Assembly (NCBI GenBank): GCA_022578605.1 | Contig: MU394076.1 | Span: 310,001 to 374,000 of the forward strand | From: Camillea tinctor | Lineage: Eukaryota; Ascomycota; Sordariomycetes; Xylariales; Xylariaceae | DNA: 64,000 nt | Direction of reading: 5' to 3' | Program-made: the position numbers and the translations under genes | Part shown: one piece after another, positions 12,299-24,138 of the stretch | How positions within the stretch are numbered: the stretch's first letter is position 1 | Layout: the number at the start of each line of letters is the position of its first letter | Notes under the pieces: model-generated | What the model was told of the DNA's origin: nothing | The model's input: only the letters and a program-made list of their open reading frames with translations | Databases searched by the model: none

Positions 12299-14558
12299 TT
12301 ACTTCATGCATTTTTCGATTTGCGACTTGTAATGAGACTTCAACGCTCTCCGGTTCACCTTTTGAGTTGCCGTCACGAGACCCTATTCATCATTATTAGT
12401 AAGCTTTCCGATAAGTAGTAGTAGTTGTTAAGGGAGAAAAAAAGGAAAAAAAGAGGATACAATCATGACTTACACTTGCGGGGGTCCATTCATCCTCAAC
12501 TAGCACGACACCGGTAATCATCTCAAGACTACTCAGGCCAGCTTTCTTGGCAACGGAGATCAGATCCTTGTGAACTGCTTCCACAACCTTCTTGTCAGTG
12601 TACATATGAGCGTGGTCAACGCCCAAGCTCTTGGCAAGATCAGTGAGCGGCTTGTCATGGGGGCTGATGATAGCGATGGGCCGTGGTTGCGTGCTGTCCC
12701 CGTGAACCATGAGATTGTTTACATAGGAGCTGCCACGATAGATTGCCTCGAGCTTCTCGAGTGCGATGTACTCGCCGCCCTGCAACTTGACTAGGTTCTT
12801 CACACGGTCGATGACCTTGATGTGACCCAAAGCATCGATCTCACCAATGTCGCCTGTTCGGAACCAACCGTCGGGAGTGAAGGCCTTTGCGGTTTCTTCT
12901 GGGTTTTTGTAGTATTCCTTCGCCACGGGAAGGCCACGAAGGAGAATCTCACCCTGCGGGGGCTTGGTTGATGTATTGTAACCTATATCTGGTATGCTGA
13001 CGAGCTTTATTTCGAGCGAGGGTGGCGCAGGGCCGATGGTGTTCGGTGTCCACTGCATGGGGCTGCCCAAAGCGCCGTTGGCGCAAGTCTCTGTCAGGCC
13101 ATATCCCGTGATCATCGGTGCAAGAACCATGCTGACAAACTTCAGAGTGCCCTCAGAAATGCCACTGCCGCCGTTGAAAAGGAAGCGGACCCTGCCGCCG
13201 GTCATCTCCCGAACCTTCTTGAAAACGAGGCTATCCAAGAGGAAGGATCCAGGTAGGCCAGTGTTTACAAGCATGGATTTGAGGTTAAATGCACCCCAGA
13301 ACAGACTTCTAGTCAGCAGGCCACCAGAGTTGAGCCGGCTCTCAACGCCTTTTCTGATAGTTTCCCAAATCTGAGGGACACCAACCATAACCGTGGGTGC
13401 TAGCTCTCGCATGTCACCAGCACAGTGGCGGGTTGATGAGTCTGCCAAAGTACGCGGCGATCCGTATCCAAGAGTGCCACCAATGAAAATAACAATGTTC
13501 TCAACAGCCATCTCCAAAATATGGGCAAGAGGCAAGTAAGCTAGGATCACGTCGCGGTGTGAAATACTCTCCTCAATAGCGCTGTAGAGACCAGTGATAC
13601 CAGCAACCAAGGCTTCATGCGTAATAGGCACACCCTTGGGGGTTCCTGAAGAGCCCGATGTGTACATAATGCAGCACAGATCAGAGGCTTTTGGAGGGAC
13701 AGCAGGTATGGGATTGGCTTCACCAAGAGCAACAAGTTCGGTGTACGAGAGGATGGTCAGATGCGAGTTGGCTTGCTTGAATTCGGCTATCTGTTCGTCG
13801 GGGATAGGCATATTGGTGGTGTCATTGTAAATCAGATACTTCACATCCTGTGCATTCTTCAGGGGGCGGCCAGCCGTCTTGAACAGCTGAGGATCTGTGT
13901 ACATGGCTTTCGCTTCGGTTTGGGTAAGAGAGTATTCGACGGCATCGGGGCCTAGGGTATCATAGGCGGTTGCGACGATGATGGACTGGGAAGCACAGCC
14001 GTGAGACATGCATAGCCAATTTGCGCTGCATTCATGTTAGCAATCTGCAAGGCCTCTCACCGCAGGCTCGTAACCGAGGGCATGTCCAGATATTGACGTG
14101 GCAATTTACCTGGTAGAAGCAAATATATGCAACTTGTCACCAGGCTCGAGGCCTAGCTTTCTTAAGCCAGCACCGACACGAAGGGCTCGTGTCTCGTATT
14201 CCTTGTATGTGAGGAACTGGTAAGGAGATAGCTCGAAGTAAGTCCATTGCTTCTCAACCTCGGTCTTGACGCCGTCAACAACCTTGGGCACCTTCTTGGT
14301 CTCGACATGTGTCTTGATCAACTTCCGAGTACCTATGGCGGGCTTGTCTCCATGGTTCTTTGCGGTGTTGGTAAAGATATCGTATACGGTGGCGACATCA
14401 GGGGCAGGGCGAGTGATGAAGTCATCTCTAGCCTTGAAGTGTCTGTAGGGTTTCGTTTCGCCTTCAATCTCCGCAGCTTCGGTCATCTCATACATGAAAG
14501 GGGGCTTGTGCACCATGTGCAAGGGCATAACGCCGTCGAATTGGGTTGCTAGAGCCAT
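12299..14558 (-). CDS. Long-chain fatty acid-CoA ligase (Faa1/Faa4 type)
   Basis: Three exons: 14558-14110, 14025-12474 and 12382-12299, about 694 aa, the usual length for Faa1-type enzymes. The enzyme activates long-chain fatty acids to acyl-CoA with ATP for lipid synthesis and beta-oxidation. AMP-binding motif YTSGSSGTPKGVPITHE, then YLPLAHILE, GYGLTETCANGALG, and the adenylation/FACS signature GWFRTGDIGEID with DRVKNLVKLQGGEYIALEKL are all present. The last exon is short and ends in IEKCMK, so there is no C-terminal peroxisomal SKL-type signal. Introns of 84 and 91 bp are canonical. The start MALATQFDGVMPLHMVHKPP is the first Met in frame. Confidence 0.94.
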
Positions 14559-16902
14559 GATATAATGCGATGACGGTGACGACGATGATGATTATGAGGA
14601 TAGTTAGGGACGATAGCTCTAGAAGTTGGAGTTGGAGTTGGAGTTGAAGCTGGAGATCGAGGTTGTCGATCTACCTACTAATCACGGCGAAATGGATGTT
14701 GGTCCCAAGGAAAAGGAAGATTAGGTTCTAAGGTAAGTAGGAGTAGGTAGAGCCTCCGGTATATATGGATACAACGAAGACCTAGGGCCAAGAAGAAATT
14801 GTGAGACAAGAGATATAATAAGGGATGGACAGAAGAGGGGGGAGTAGGAAGCAAGTGAGGTAATAAAAAGAAGACAGGTTCAAGTTCAAAAAGGTCAAGT
14901 CATCAGAATCAGAATCAGAATGGGATTTATTTGAAGGTTTCGCAAACAACCCAGTTACTTAGACCTACAAGGTTTAGTCTTGTCTCGGGGGTCCCTGGTC
15001 CTACTCTAGGTACGGTGACCAAAATGCTACGTCACGTCGGTGGACCAATGATGAACGCTCCGGTACATAGGTACTTACCTAAGCTAAAGTATATTCATAT
15101 ATCCATATATCATCTCTCTAGCCTACCAGCCTAGGCTTTAATTTAGGGGCGGTACCTAGGTAGGAGGTCAGATCAAATGGATCTATCGTAGCACTTCGCC
15201 GAGGCTCGGCGCAACAAACTTTTTCTTATTCACCCGAATATAAAATTAGTTCCTTGTTATAGCTAGAAGATACTTATACGTATGTAAAGAGGAAGTTAGG
15301 AACCTCATCTGGAAATTTGAAAGATAAAAAAACTACCTAGGGACATGATAATAAAAAAGAGGAGAAGAGGGCAAAGGGAAAAGAAAAAAAAAAGAAAGAA
15401 AGAAAGAAAGAAAAAATAGAACTGACCCAAACACTTTTCTTATTTTGCCTCCCCTTGCCATGCCTTGTCATGCTTGACGTCAGGATAGTAAACAGGGAAA
15501 CTGTCTCGAAAAAAAAACCCCCCTTCAAGTCGGAGTTATTAGGATTTAAGAACTTATGAGCCTCTCACTTGGCTTGCCTTGGCTGCTTTTTCTTCCCCTT
15601 GTTGAGATCCACCATATGTATATATGTAGTGTAGGTACCGCACCATATCTAGTATCTGGAGCCTTGGCAGTGGAGTCAGAACCCTCGCAGCCACCAATCA
15701 CATATGTTACCGGGATGGTCAGTTTGTGGGTAATATTACGGGGCCAACCATACATTGAAGTACGTATTAGTAACGTAGATCATTGATTACGTACCAAAGA
15801 TGCTCCATAAGAGACTCCACTGCCAAGCCTCCAGATACTACATATGGTGCGGTATATGTCCATGTATTTAACTTAGGTACCTGCTACCTGTCAATATCGA
15901 GATTTGGACCAATTGCATAGGGCTGGTTCCAGGGCGGTTAGAACTCATTATTGGCAAAAAAAGAACTCTAATCAAGGGCCTGTACCACCCATCCGAAAAC
16001 TTTGTGTATTAGTATATCAATGTACTTCATGAGTTGGATTACCCTATGTAGGTATTCCAGAGTCCTGCCGTGACCCATATTCCTATGCATTTTACATGAC
16101 CTAGTTTAAATTACCTAGTATAAACCTATTATCACATGCTCGGAATAAATTCAATATGTACATACTAAAAATCCCCCTGCAAGAGACTACATCGATAAAA
16201 TTGGAACGGGTCTACATAGTAACATCGTAACTTTGACAGCTATGCCGTGTGTCCAGTTCCCATTCCCATTCTTAGTCGTATGTAAAATGGTTTATATATT
16301 CGATAACCATAAGAACTACCTACGGGTGTATATATACTATGACGGCTACCAAAATACCATGCTAGTCTAAATTACCGTTGCCGTAGTGTCTTTAACATCG
16401 AAGAAGCAGGTTCAAACATACCTAATTTGGGATGTAAGTTAATATGTACTCAGTGTAGACTCTTTTGTATTCGAAGTATATGTCAACGGCTACAAGTACG
16501 AGCACAAGGAGGTACAACTACCTACCTAGGACAGCTAGGATTACTAGGCACACGGAAGTTTCCCCATATTTAGTGATCCGTGCTCTCGGGTTATCCAAAC
16601 GTACTAGCGTAGTTATGTAGTGTAACTTACAGAGTATGTTTAGGTGGAGGGGCACGGTGGTAGGGTTTTTCCGCTACCAAGACCCTTTTATGGGGCGCTG
16701 TAGTGCTAGTCCTTCCCCCCCTGGGGGTATTAAGAATTTCGAATTTCGAGATTCAATAGCTGTCTAACGAGGCAGCACCCAACACGGTAAACAGCTTCAT
16801 TCAACCACCTCACCGACCAGATTTCCCTCTAGTGATTTGGCACCGGGTTCATTCCGCCCTTAAAAACATTCAAGGCTCGAAAGAGCTACATAATCTGTCA
16901 AG
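14559..16902. other. Long intergenic region with repeats
   Basis: About 2.3 kb without a supported gene between two divergently transcribed genes. It contains a GTTGGA tandem tract at 14625-14647 close to the acyl-CoA ligase start, a GAAA-rich tract at 15381-15417, an exact TACCTAGGTA palindrome at 15153-15162, and the foldback element at 15636-15854. The right end holds the CCT5 promoter. Confidence 0.6.
15636..15854. repeat. Foldback / MITE-like inverted repeat
   Basis: The 42-bp arms at 15636-15677 and 15813-15854 are reverse complements at 40 of 42 positions, separated by 135 bp. The inner part carries no open frame of note. No clear target-site duplication is seen directly outside the arms. 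This size and structure fit a miniature inverted-repeat element or a decayed transposon end pair. No transposase is present. Confidence 0.7.
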
Positions 16903-18813
16903 ATGGCGATGAGTAAGTTACAGTTGCCCCGCCTTCGTTACTGGCCCGACCATGCATGCTAACAGCCAAATCTAGATCTGGATCTTCAAAATGGTATGTT
17001 GTTGTCTACGGACAGTAGTTCATGAAATTGTCAGGTCTGACTGTCTATCTTCATAGCTACCGTCATGAAGGACGAGCAAGGACGGCCCTTCATTGTTGTC
17101 AGAGAGTAAGTCTATCAGATATACTACCTCCCATCTCCACCAGCTACGTCTAACACTTTGCCAACCCAGTCAAGGTAAAAAGAAGCGCCAATATGGCAAC
17201 GAAGCTGTCAAGTCCCATATCCTTGCCGCACGAACCGTCGCGAACATCGTCAAGACTTCCCTAGGTCCGCGAGGACTGGACAAGATCCTCATCTCCCCCG
17301 ATGGCGATATCACCGTGACCAACGACGGCGCTACCATTCTACAGCAGATGGAGATTTCCAACCATGTAGCGAAACTGCTTGTCGAGCTATCGAAATCACA
17401 AGATGATGAGATTGGCGATGGAACGACAGGTGTTGTTGTCTTGGCCGGTGCCCTCCTGGAGCAAGCTGCCGAGCTCATAGACAAGGGAATCCACCCCATT
17501 CGGATAGCAGACGGTTACGACCAGGCCTGTGATATTGCAGTGGCCGAGCTTGACCGGATAGCTGACACCATAGAATTCAGCAAGGCCGACACTCAGAACC
17601 TGGTCAAGGTGGCCCGGACGAGTTTGGGAAGCAAGATCGTGTCCAAGGCTCATGACCAGTTTGCCAACATTGCTGTCGATGCTGTCCTGTCTGTTGCTGA
17701 TTTAGAGCGGAAGGATGTCGACTTTGAGCTCATCAAGGTGGATGGCAAAGTCGGTGGCGCACTCGAGGACTCGATCCTGGTTAAGGGTGTAATCGTCGAC
17801 AAGGACTTCTCACACCCCCAGATGCCGTCCGAGGTCAGAGACGCCAAAATAGCCATCTTAACATGCGCCTTCGAGCCACCGAAGCCCAAGACAAAGCATA
17901 AGCTCGACATCACATCGGTTGAGGAATTCAAGAAGTTGCAGAACTACGAGCGGGAGAAGTTCATTGAAATGATCCAGCAAATCAAGGACACGGGTGCGAA
18001 CCTGGCCATCTGCCAGTGGGGTTTCGACGACGAGGCCAACCACTTGTTGCTACAGAATGACCTGCCGGCTGTAAGATGGGTAGGTGGCCCTGAAATCGAG
18101 CTTATCGCCATTGCTACGAATGGTAGAATAGTACCTCGATTCGAGGACCTGAAGGCGGAAAAGCTAGGTACGGCAGGCATTGTGAGAGAAATGACTTTTG
18201 GTACTACAAGAGAGAAGATGCTGGTAATCGAGGAATGCGCCAATACGCGGGCCGTCACTGTCTTTGTCCGAGGCAGCAACAAGATGGTGAGTCTAGAGCC
18301 TCCAAGCCAATATTCCTATTCCTATTAAATGATTACTAATATGCCTATTAGATCATCGACGAGGCCCGACGATCGCTACATGACGCTCTCTGTGTAGTGC
18401 GAAACCTCGTCCGGGATAACCGTGTCGTCTACGGTGGTGGTGCTGCAGAGATCGCTTGTTCCCTTGCCGTCGAAGATGCGGCCGTTCAGACACCAGGTCT
18501 AGAGCAATACGCGATGCGCGCCTTTTCTGAGGCTCTTGACACCGTACCCATGACTCTGGCTGAAAACAGCGGACTAAACCCTATCGCTACTCTTGCCGAA
18601 GTCAAGTCGCAACAAGTCAAGGCCGGACCTGAGGGACGAGGTAAACTGGGTGTGGATTGTATGAATAAGGGCAGCAACGACATGAAAGAGGCATTTGTCA
18701 TCGACCCTTTGATTGGCAAGCGGCAACAACTCATGCTGGCTACCCAGCTGTGCCGTATGGTTCTGAAGGTGAACAATGTCATCGTCAGCGGATCTGGAGA
18801 CCAGGATTTCTAA
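16903..18813 (+). CDS. CCT5: T-complex chaperonin subunit epsilon (CCT5)
   Basis: Five exons: 16903-16912, 16976-16993, 17057-17105, 17170-18286 and 18352-18813, about 551 aa, the normal family length. Tiny 5' exons encode [20 protein letters not shown]. Group II chaperonin motifs are clear: [39 protein letters not shown], and the C-terminal [12 protein letters not shown]5 rather than another subunit is indicated by [26 protein letters not shown] and [17 protein letters not shown]. It folds actin and tubulin in the cytosolic TRiC ring. Every junction joins in frame with GT/AG. Confidence 0.96.
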
Positions 18814-20086
18814 ACAAGAAATGTTTTGGTCAACTGTGTGCCTAACAACGGGTTGAAGGAAGGGTTTCCTAAAAAAGCAAGGACGCCTATACAGTGATGT
18901 GCATATGTACAAGTCTGACGAGGTCGGTACTCTACCTAGATATATAGATGCGGTACCTACATCTAAGGGGGGCACGGCATACGAAATGAAAAATAAAAAT
19001 AAAAACTAAATGGACGGATATTTATGCATCCGTCTCTATATCCCTCCAAATTATATTAAGTGTTTATTGTGGAACTTTTGCGTATCTTGCAATAGCTAGT
19101 TCCAATAATGTCCACGAAAAGCAGAAGGAATGATTCTGGTTCAACTTTGTACGTACACACATATATTCGCGAATGTTTTACGAAGCTCCTTTTTTATATT
19201 AGGAATTTGCCATATATGAAAAATCCCGAGATACGAATACCCTCCATATACAAGTTATCTCGACAATAACATTACATAAAAAATGATAGCTAGGTATTTG
19301 GTTCTATGTGTTTACTATGTATTGCCTAAAAAGGCTTGCATACATTTTGAAAGGATTGAGAACAAGATTAGCTGGAGTATATCCAACCTATATATGAGAG
19401 AGGGAGAGAGAGAGAGAGAGAAGAATGGAATCAACAAATATCGATGATACCCGGATACGAAAGAAAAAAAAATTATTCTACACGCACACACGCACAACAC
19501 ACATACGAAAATAAGAAAACGAAAGCAGGAAATATCAAGTAAAGGAATGAGAGAAGAAGGGGAAATTCCTCTTAGTCCCGTTTTCTTCCTAAGTAATTCG
19601 TATACCCCCTCTCTCCCTCCTCCCCTTCTGTTTACACCCTCACTCTTTCACCATCCCCTCCTTTTTTTACTATGTTATATAGATTATTTTATCCCTTTTT
19701 CTCTGTTTCTAATGGAGCCGTTTTTAAAAGTTATTGTATTATTCTTTTTCTTTTTCTCCCTTTTGTGGATACTACTAGGGAAGATTTTTCCCCATTACTC
19801 CTCGCACAAGAAAAGACGTAGGTAGAGTTGAGAAAAAAAAGAAAAAAACATTAAAACTAATGAAAAGAAAAGCAAACGAAAACCCTTATTTGTAGCCTCC
19901 GAGGATTTCTCTTTCCTCCCCTTTTTTTATCCCTCCGAGAAGATGAAGAATGCATTTCAACTTTCTTCTATATATGGTCTATGCGCACTAAGGGTAATCT
20001 GGGTAGAAAAAGACTACTAGACTTCTACGCCGACTCTGGATATCCCTTTCTTTTCCTTTCTCCTTTTTTTATCTTTATTTCCCTAA
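18814..20086. other. Convergent intergenic region
   Basis: About 1.3 kb between the 3' ends of CCT5 and the HECT ligase. AT-rich with a (GA)n tract at 19396-19422 and several poly-T/poly-A tracts. The open frame at 19547-19825 is low-complexity F/L/S/P and is not supported as a gene. Confidence 0.6.
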
Positions 20087-23000
20087 TCATGCAAACCCAA
20101 ATCCCTGTGCGTTTTCAAGGGCCATGGCCAGCCGCTCCCTGAGGACGTCCTTATCGCGATACTCGGGGAGCAACAGGGTCCCGTAGCAGGTGTAGGCCGT
20201 GGGCAAGTGTCCATTATCGCCCTCCTCCTCGCCGTTCTTTTGAACTACGAACTGAATGTTTGCAACACCGCCGACTGGCACACGGTCGCTTGCCGTGACA
20301 AACTCGAGAAGCTTGCGCCGCATGCGGTCATCATACTTCTTTACAACCGACCAGAAATCCCGGACTGTGCGGTGCGAGGCGTCCCAACCCACGTAACGTG
20401 CTGCGCGCCGTAGTTCCGAGATATCAACTTCCTGTGAGCCCTCAGTAATGGACTGGAGGAGGCTAGGTGTCAGGAGCTGCAGGGACTTGGGGTGAAGACA
20501 TGTGCGGAAGCCCCGGGCGAAGGCCTCGAACTGTGGTGCGATCGAAACATCTGTTAGGTAGCGAATGTAATCGCTAACGTAGGCGTTCCTATTATCACCC
20601 GTGACTGAGGGTGCATCGCTAGGGTTAGCGTCGGACAATGGGGGTGAGCCCAACCGACCAGTAAACTGTGGCCAAGACACACGTCGCGAAGAATCCATAT
20701 CCATCTGTCGGGAGACAGACTCGCCAAACATGGAAGCCGAAAACTCATACGTAAGAACAAATATGTCTTCTACCGCGCCATCTCTTTCATCCCACTCGAG
20801 AAGAGTGGTTAGGCCACTTGCGAGTTCCGGCCACCCATCGGAAATATGGTGAAGTTCTGTGACGGGCTCTCCTAAGAGCTTTCGGTAGAGCGCCTTAGGA
20901 AATGTGATGGGCAGGGTGAGTCCGTTGTAGACAGCTAAAGACATAAGCAGCCCGACAAGCTCAAACTTCCATTCAGGTTGCAAGGAGCCAGGTTGGAACC
21001 AAGCCATCCGTGTTCTATTGTCGATCGTGAAGGCGCCATAGTCTGGATTTAGAGCCTCGGCGATAGCAAGACGGAAGAATTCTTGCTGGACACCACCTGA
21101 ATCAAATCCTTCCTCACCCGAGTCCTCTCCGAGATGTACTTTCAGAGGTCTCATAAGCTCTCTCTCCTCTCGCCTCCAAAGCTGGTTGAGGGCATCCCTG
21201 AGCACGGTCTTTCGCCCAATATCCAAGATGAGATATTTTGATGCTGCTGTCTTGAGAAGATCCTGTAGAACGTTCTTTTGATGACTTTCCGTGACAAGAC
21301 TATCTGGAGCAATTATGGCATTTATTCGACTCTGTAGCGAGCTAGACTCCTCGTACGCCCGGCTCATTCTTGAGAAATTGATAGCTCGAAAGTATGATAC
21401 CAGAGATGAGGGGTTGAAGATATACGGATAATCTAAAAGATGGACTCTTCGCCTCGTCGAAGTGAACGACAACCACGAAACAGGCATCTCTATGGAATCA
21501 AGCCGATCGCCAAAGTATTCCGAGCGGAAATGAACATCCCCCAAGAGGAGAGACTGGCGTTTTTGGTCTTTTCTCCCGGTTAGATTGTAGGACACAAAGT
21601 GCTATTTGGGTAGTTCACTTACACATAGCTGCAATTAGCGATAGCGCACCGCCAAAAGGACCATCACCAGAAACATCGGGTTTGCCTTCCCACTCATGAA
21701 GCATCACAGCTCTTGCCCAATCAAGGAGTAATATCGGAATTCTCTTTTCGTGTATGCTCCGTTCGGCTTTAGAGAATTTTAGAAGAGATTGTGCTGTAGG
21801 CTCAAGATGAGACAGCAATATTTCTAAAACATCAGGCTCTGCAGTGCCGTCATCGGAGTCCAAATCAAGGCTAACTAGCTCGTCAAAATAACGCCGCGTA
21901 GTTATAGCAGTGAGCAGACGTCTCGCAAGTCGAAGGGCCATATCGTCTGTAAAAATGTCTTCGTATTGTAAACATAGAGACTCTGGCGGTCTTGCTACGG
22001 CGCCGCCCCCCGTAAGCGTTAGCCCATGTGACCGTATCCGAGACATGTCGTTTAGTAGCCTCGAGTCGGTTACGAGGGGAGCTGCAGCGACCAGGGCATG
22101 AAGGCAGACAGACATGAGAGTCGCGGCCTCTGCATTGGAAAATGATTTGTGAGGTTTGGGGAACACCTTTGCTGTAGGCGACCTAAGCGAATGCAATGGC
22201 TTTGGAGGAGCAAACAAACCACTCAATGCCATCCAGAGACTGTCAAAAACGAGCGTCGGAGCCACTCTAGTTAACCGCAACATACAGTACCAGAGAGTCT
22301 GCGAATCGATCACGCCATCGCGGTTTGTGAAAGAGTCTAGTACAGCTTGCGGATCGCTTAAGACGTTGAATATGCTTTGCTCGACAAACAATTTCCACTG
22401 AAGTTTAAGGCTTTGGGGGTAGCTATCCCGAGGTCTTCTTTTCCGCTTCCATGATTTTAGCCGACTCGAGGAACGTCGGATAGATCCAGTGATGGTTGGC
22501 GGCTCTAACATATGCCTTTCCGAGGTGGCATCTTCTTGTAGTACGTCGCATATAAAATTGACAGCCTGAAGGTTCAGACGCGATAAGGACTGTGGAAGGT
22601 AGCTGTCTAGCTCTGATGTAGGTGTTGTGGAGCTAGCAGCCACGTCGATCTCGTGAACTTCATCCTGTGTGCCTACCGATTGTGGAGTGTCCCCATTGCT
22701 TGAGATTTCTTCCCCATTAACCCCATCCATCTGTGAGTAATAACCATCGACATGTGGGTTGCGGGCACTTAGCTCCGGACTTTGCCCTTGCTCGTCCGGT
22801 ATCGTATCCAAGAGGTTATCGGTCGAAAGTTGGGATGTCCGCACATTTGCTGAGGGACGGACGAGGCCCTTTGAAACTTTCTCCTGTTGTGTTGTCTGAA
22901 AGCCGGGTGATACCAGTCCTGCACTATCAACAGCAGAATCTGCTGACGCATCGATCACTAGTTTGGCAGAGGGTTTAGAGGCCGACGAGGTACGAATCCT

Positions 23001-24138
23001 AGCACTCGAATTTCGTCTCGAGTGCGAGGAGCGATGCGCCGTCATATTTGATGTGTCTGAGATAGCGGGTCTTTCGGGGCTCTTCATCGTGTCAAACCCA
23101 TTTACTCTCCTGTTAGGAGGTAAATCAGACACAGGCTCGCTGTAGCCACTGGTAGTGTTGACGGGGGTCTTTTGGGGCGTTGACCCGTATGGTGATATGG
23201 TAGACGGCATTGACAAATCCCCGCCCTCATCACTCGAGGACAAGTCTTCGTGAAACTCGTCTCCAAACTTGGATGAGCCACCAACTGCCTTGGCTTTCTC
23301 TGTCATAGCTTGGATGTTATTTGGGGTTAGCCACTCCAACATCTTGAAGGCGACGGTGCCGAACATGTTGGCAGCGAAGGAGCGATAATCTTTGCTGACT
23401 GCCTTTTCGTGAATAGATACCTGCGCAGGACCACCACGTGCCATGGCCGTATCGATTCTCATTTGTTTACTTCCTTCGTTGCTCCTGTCGACATATCCAT
23501 GCTTCCTTTGCCCTGTCGTTGGAGCCGCATCCCTATCGGGGGACTGGTCGCGACTAGACGTGCGTCTCCTTGAAGACACTCGAGGCTTAGCTGGTTCGGC
23601 TAGCGATGAATATTTAGGACTAAATATAAGTGGTTTAATTGCTTCGCTTGGTCTGTTCGGCGGATGAAGATGAGGGCAAAGGCGGCCTTCGGGATTGTCT
23701 TGACTTGCTAGATATATAGCCAACGTTCTCGCGCTCGTGGGGTTGTATCGGCGGATAGGAGCCTTGCCGGCCAATCTCTTCCTGCAGCTGAAGCAGGAAG
23801 ACGTCGAACAGGCATTGTAACCGCATCCGTAACGGAGTTGGACGATGAACCTAGGCAAGGAGAGTCAGTATTGCGGAAGAGACGCGCAGGTGCGAAAGCA
23901 TGTGAGGTGAGGCTCACTTTTCAACCAACAACTGAAGATTATGGCGGCGGGTTGCGCGGTGAATAGTATGAAGCCTCTTAGGATTCTCTATGTCAATTAC
24001 CAACTCCTTTAACTCAGGCGGTGCGTCGGGGGGTAATCGTGGAAAGGGAACCTGTTCCCAGAGCGCGGCTAGGATATCGGCCTCGAGGCTGTTGCAGACA
24101 GATGCATTTTCGGCCAGCCGGGTGCTTTCTATCGTCAT
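20087..24138 (-). CDS. HECT-type E3 ubiquitin ligase (Hul4/UBE3A-like)
   Basis: Three exons: 24138-23918, 23850-21623 and 21567-20087, about 1309 aa, all in frame (introns 67 and 55 bp). The N-terminal part has a Cys-rich AZUL-like zinc module (YGCGYNACSTSSCFSCRKR), as in UBE3A and fungal Hul4. A long Ser-rich middle follows. The C-terminal HECT domain runs from about FRAINFSRM to the end; the catalytic cysteine sits in LPTAYTCYGTLLLPEY. It should transfer ubiquitin to protein substrates. The second intron removes an in-frame-looking ATG (MSYNL at 21595): the GTAAGT donor at 21622 and the AAAAG acceptor at 21568 restore the frame into QKRQSLLLGDVHF. It is head-to-head with REI1. Confidence 0.92.

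Noticed and set aside
19547..19825. 92-codon frame after CCT5
   Set aside because: F/L/S/P-rich reading of pyrimidine tracts.
21560..21595. ATG (MSYNLTGRK) as start of a separate HECT gene
   Set aside because: It lies inside a 55-bp intron; GTAAGT and AAAAG ends join the two exons in frame.
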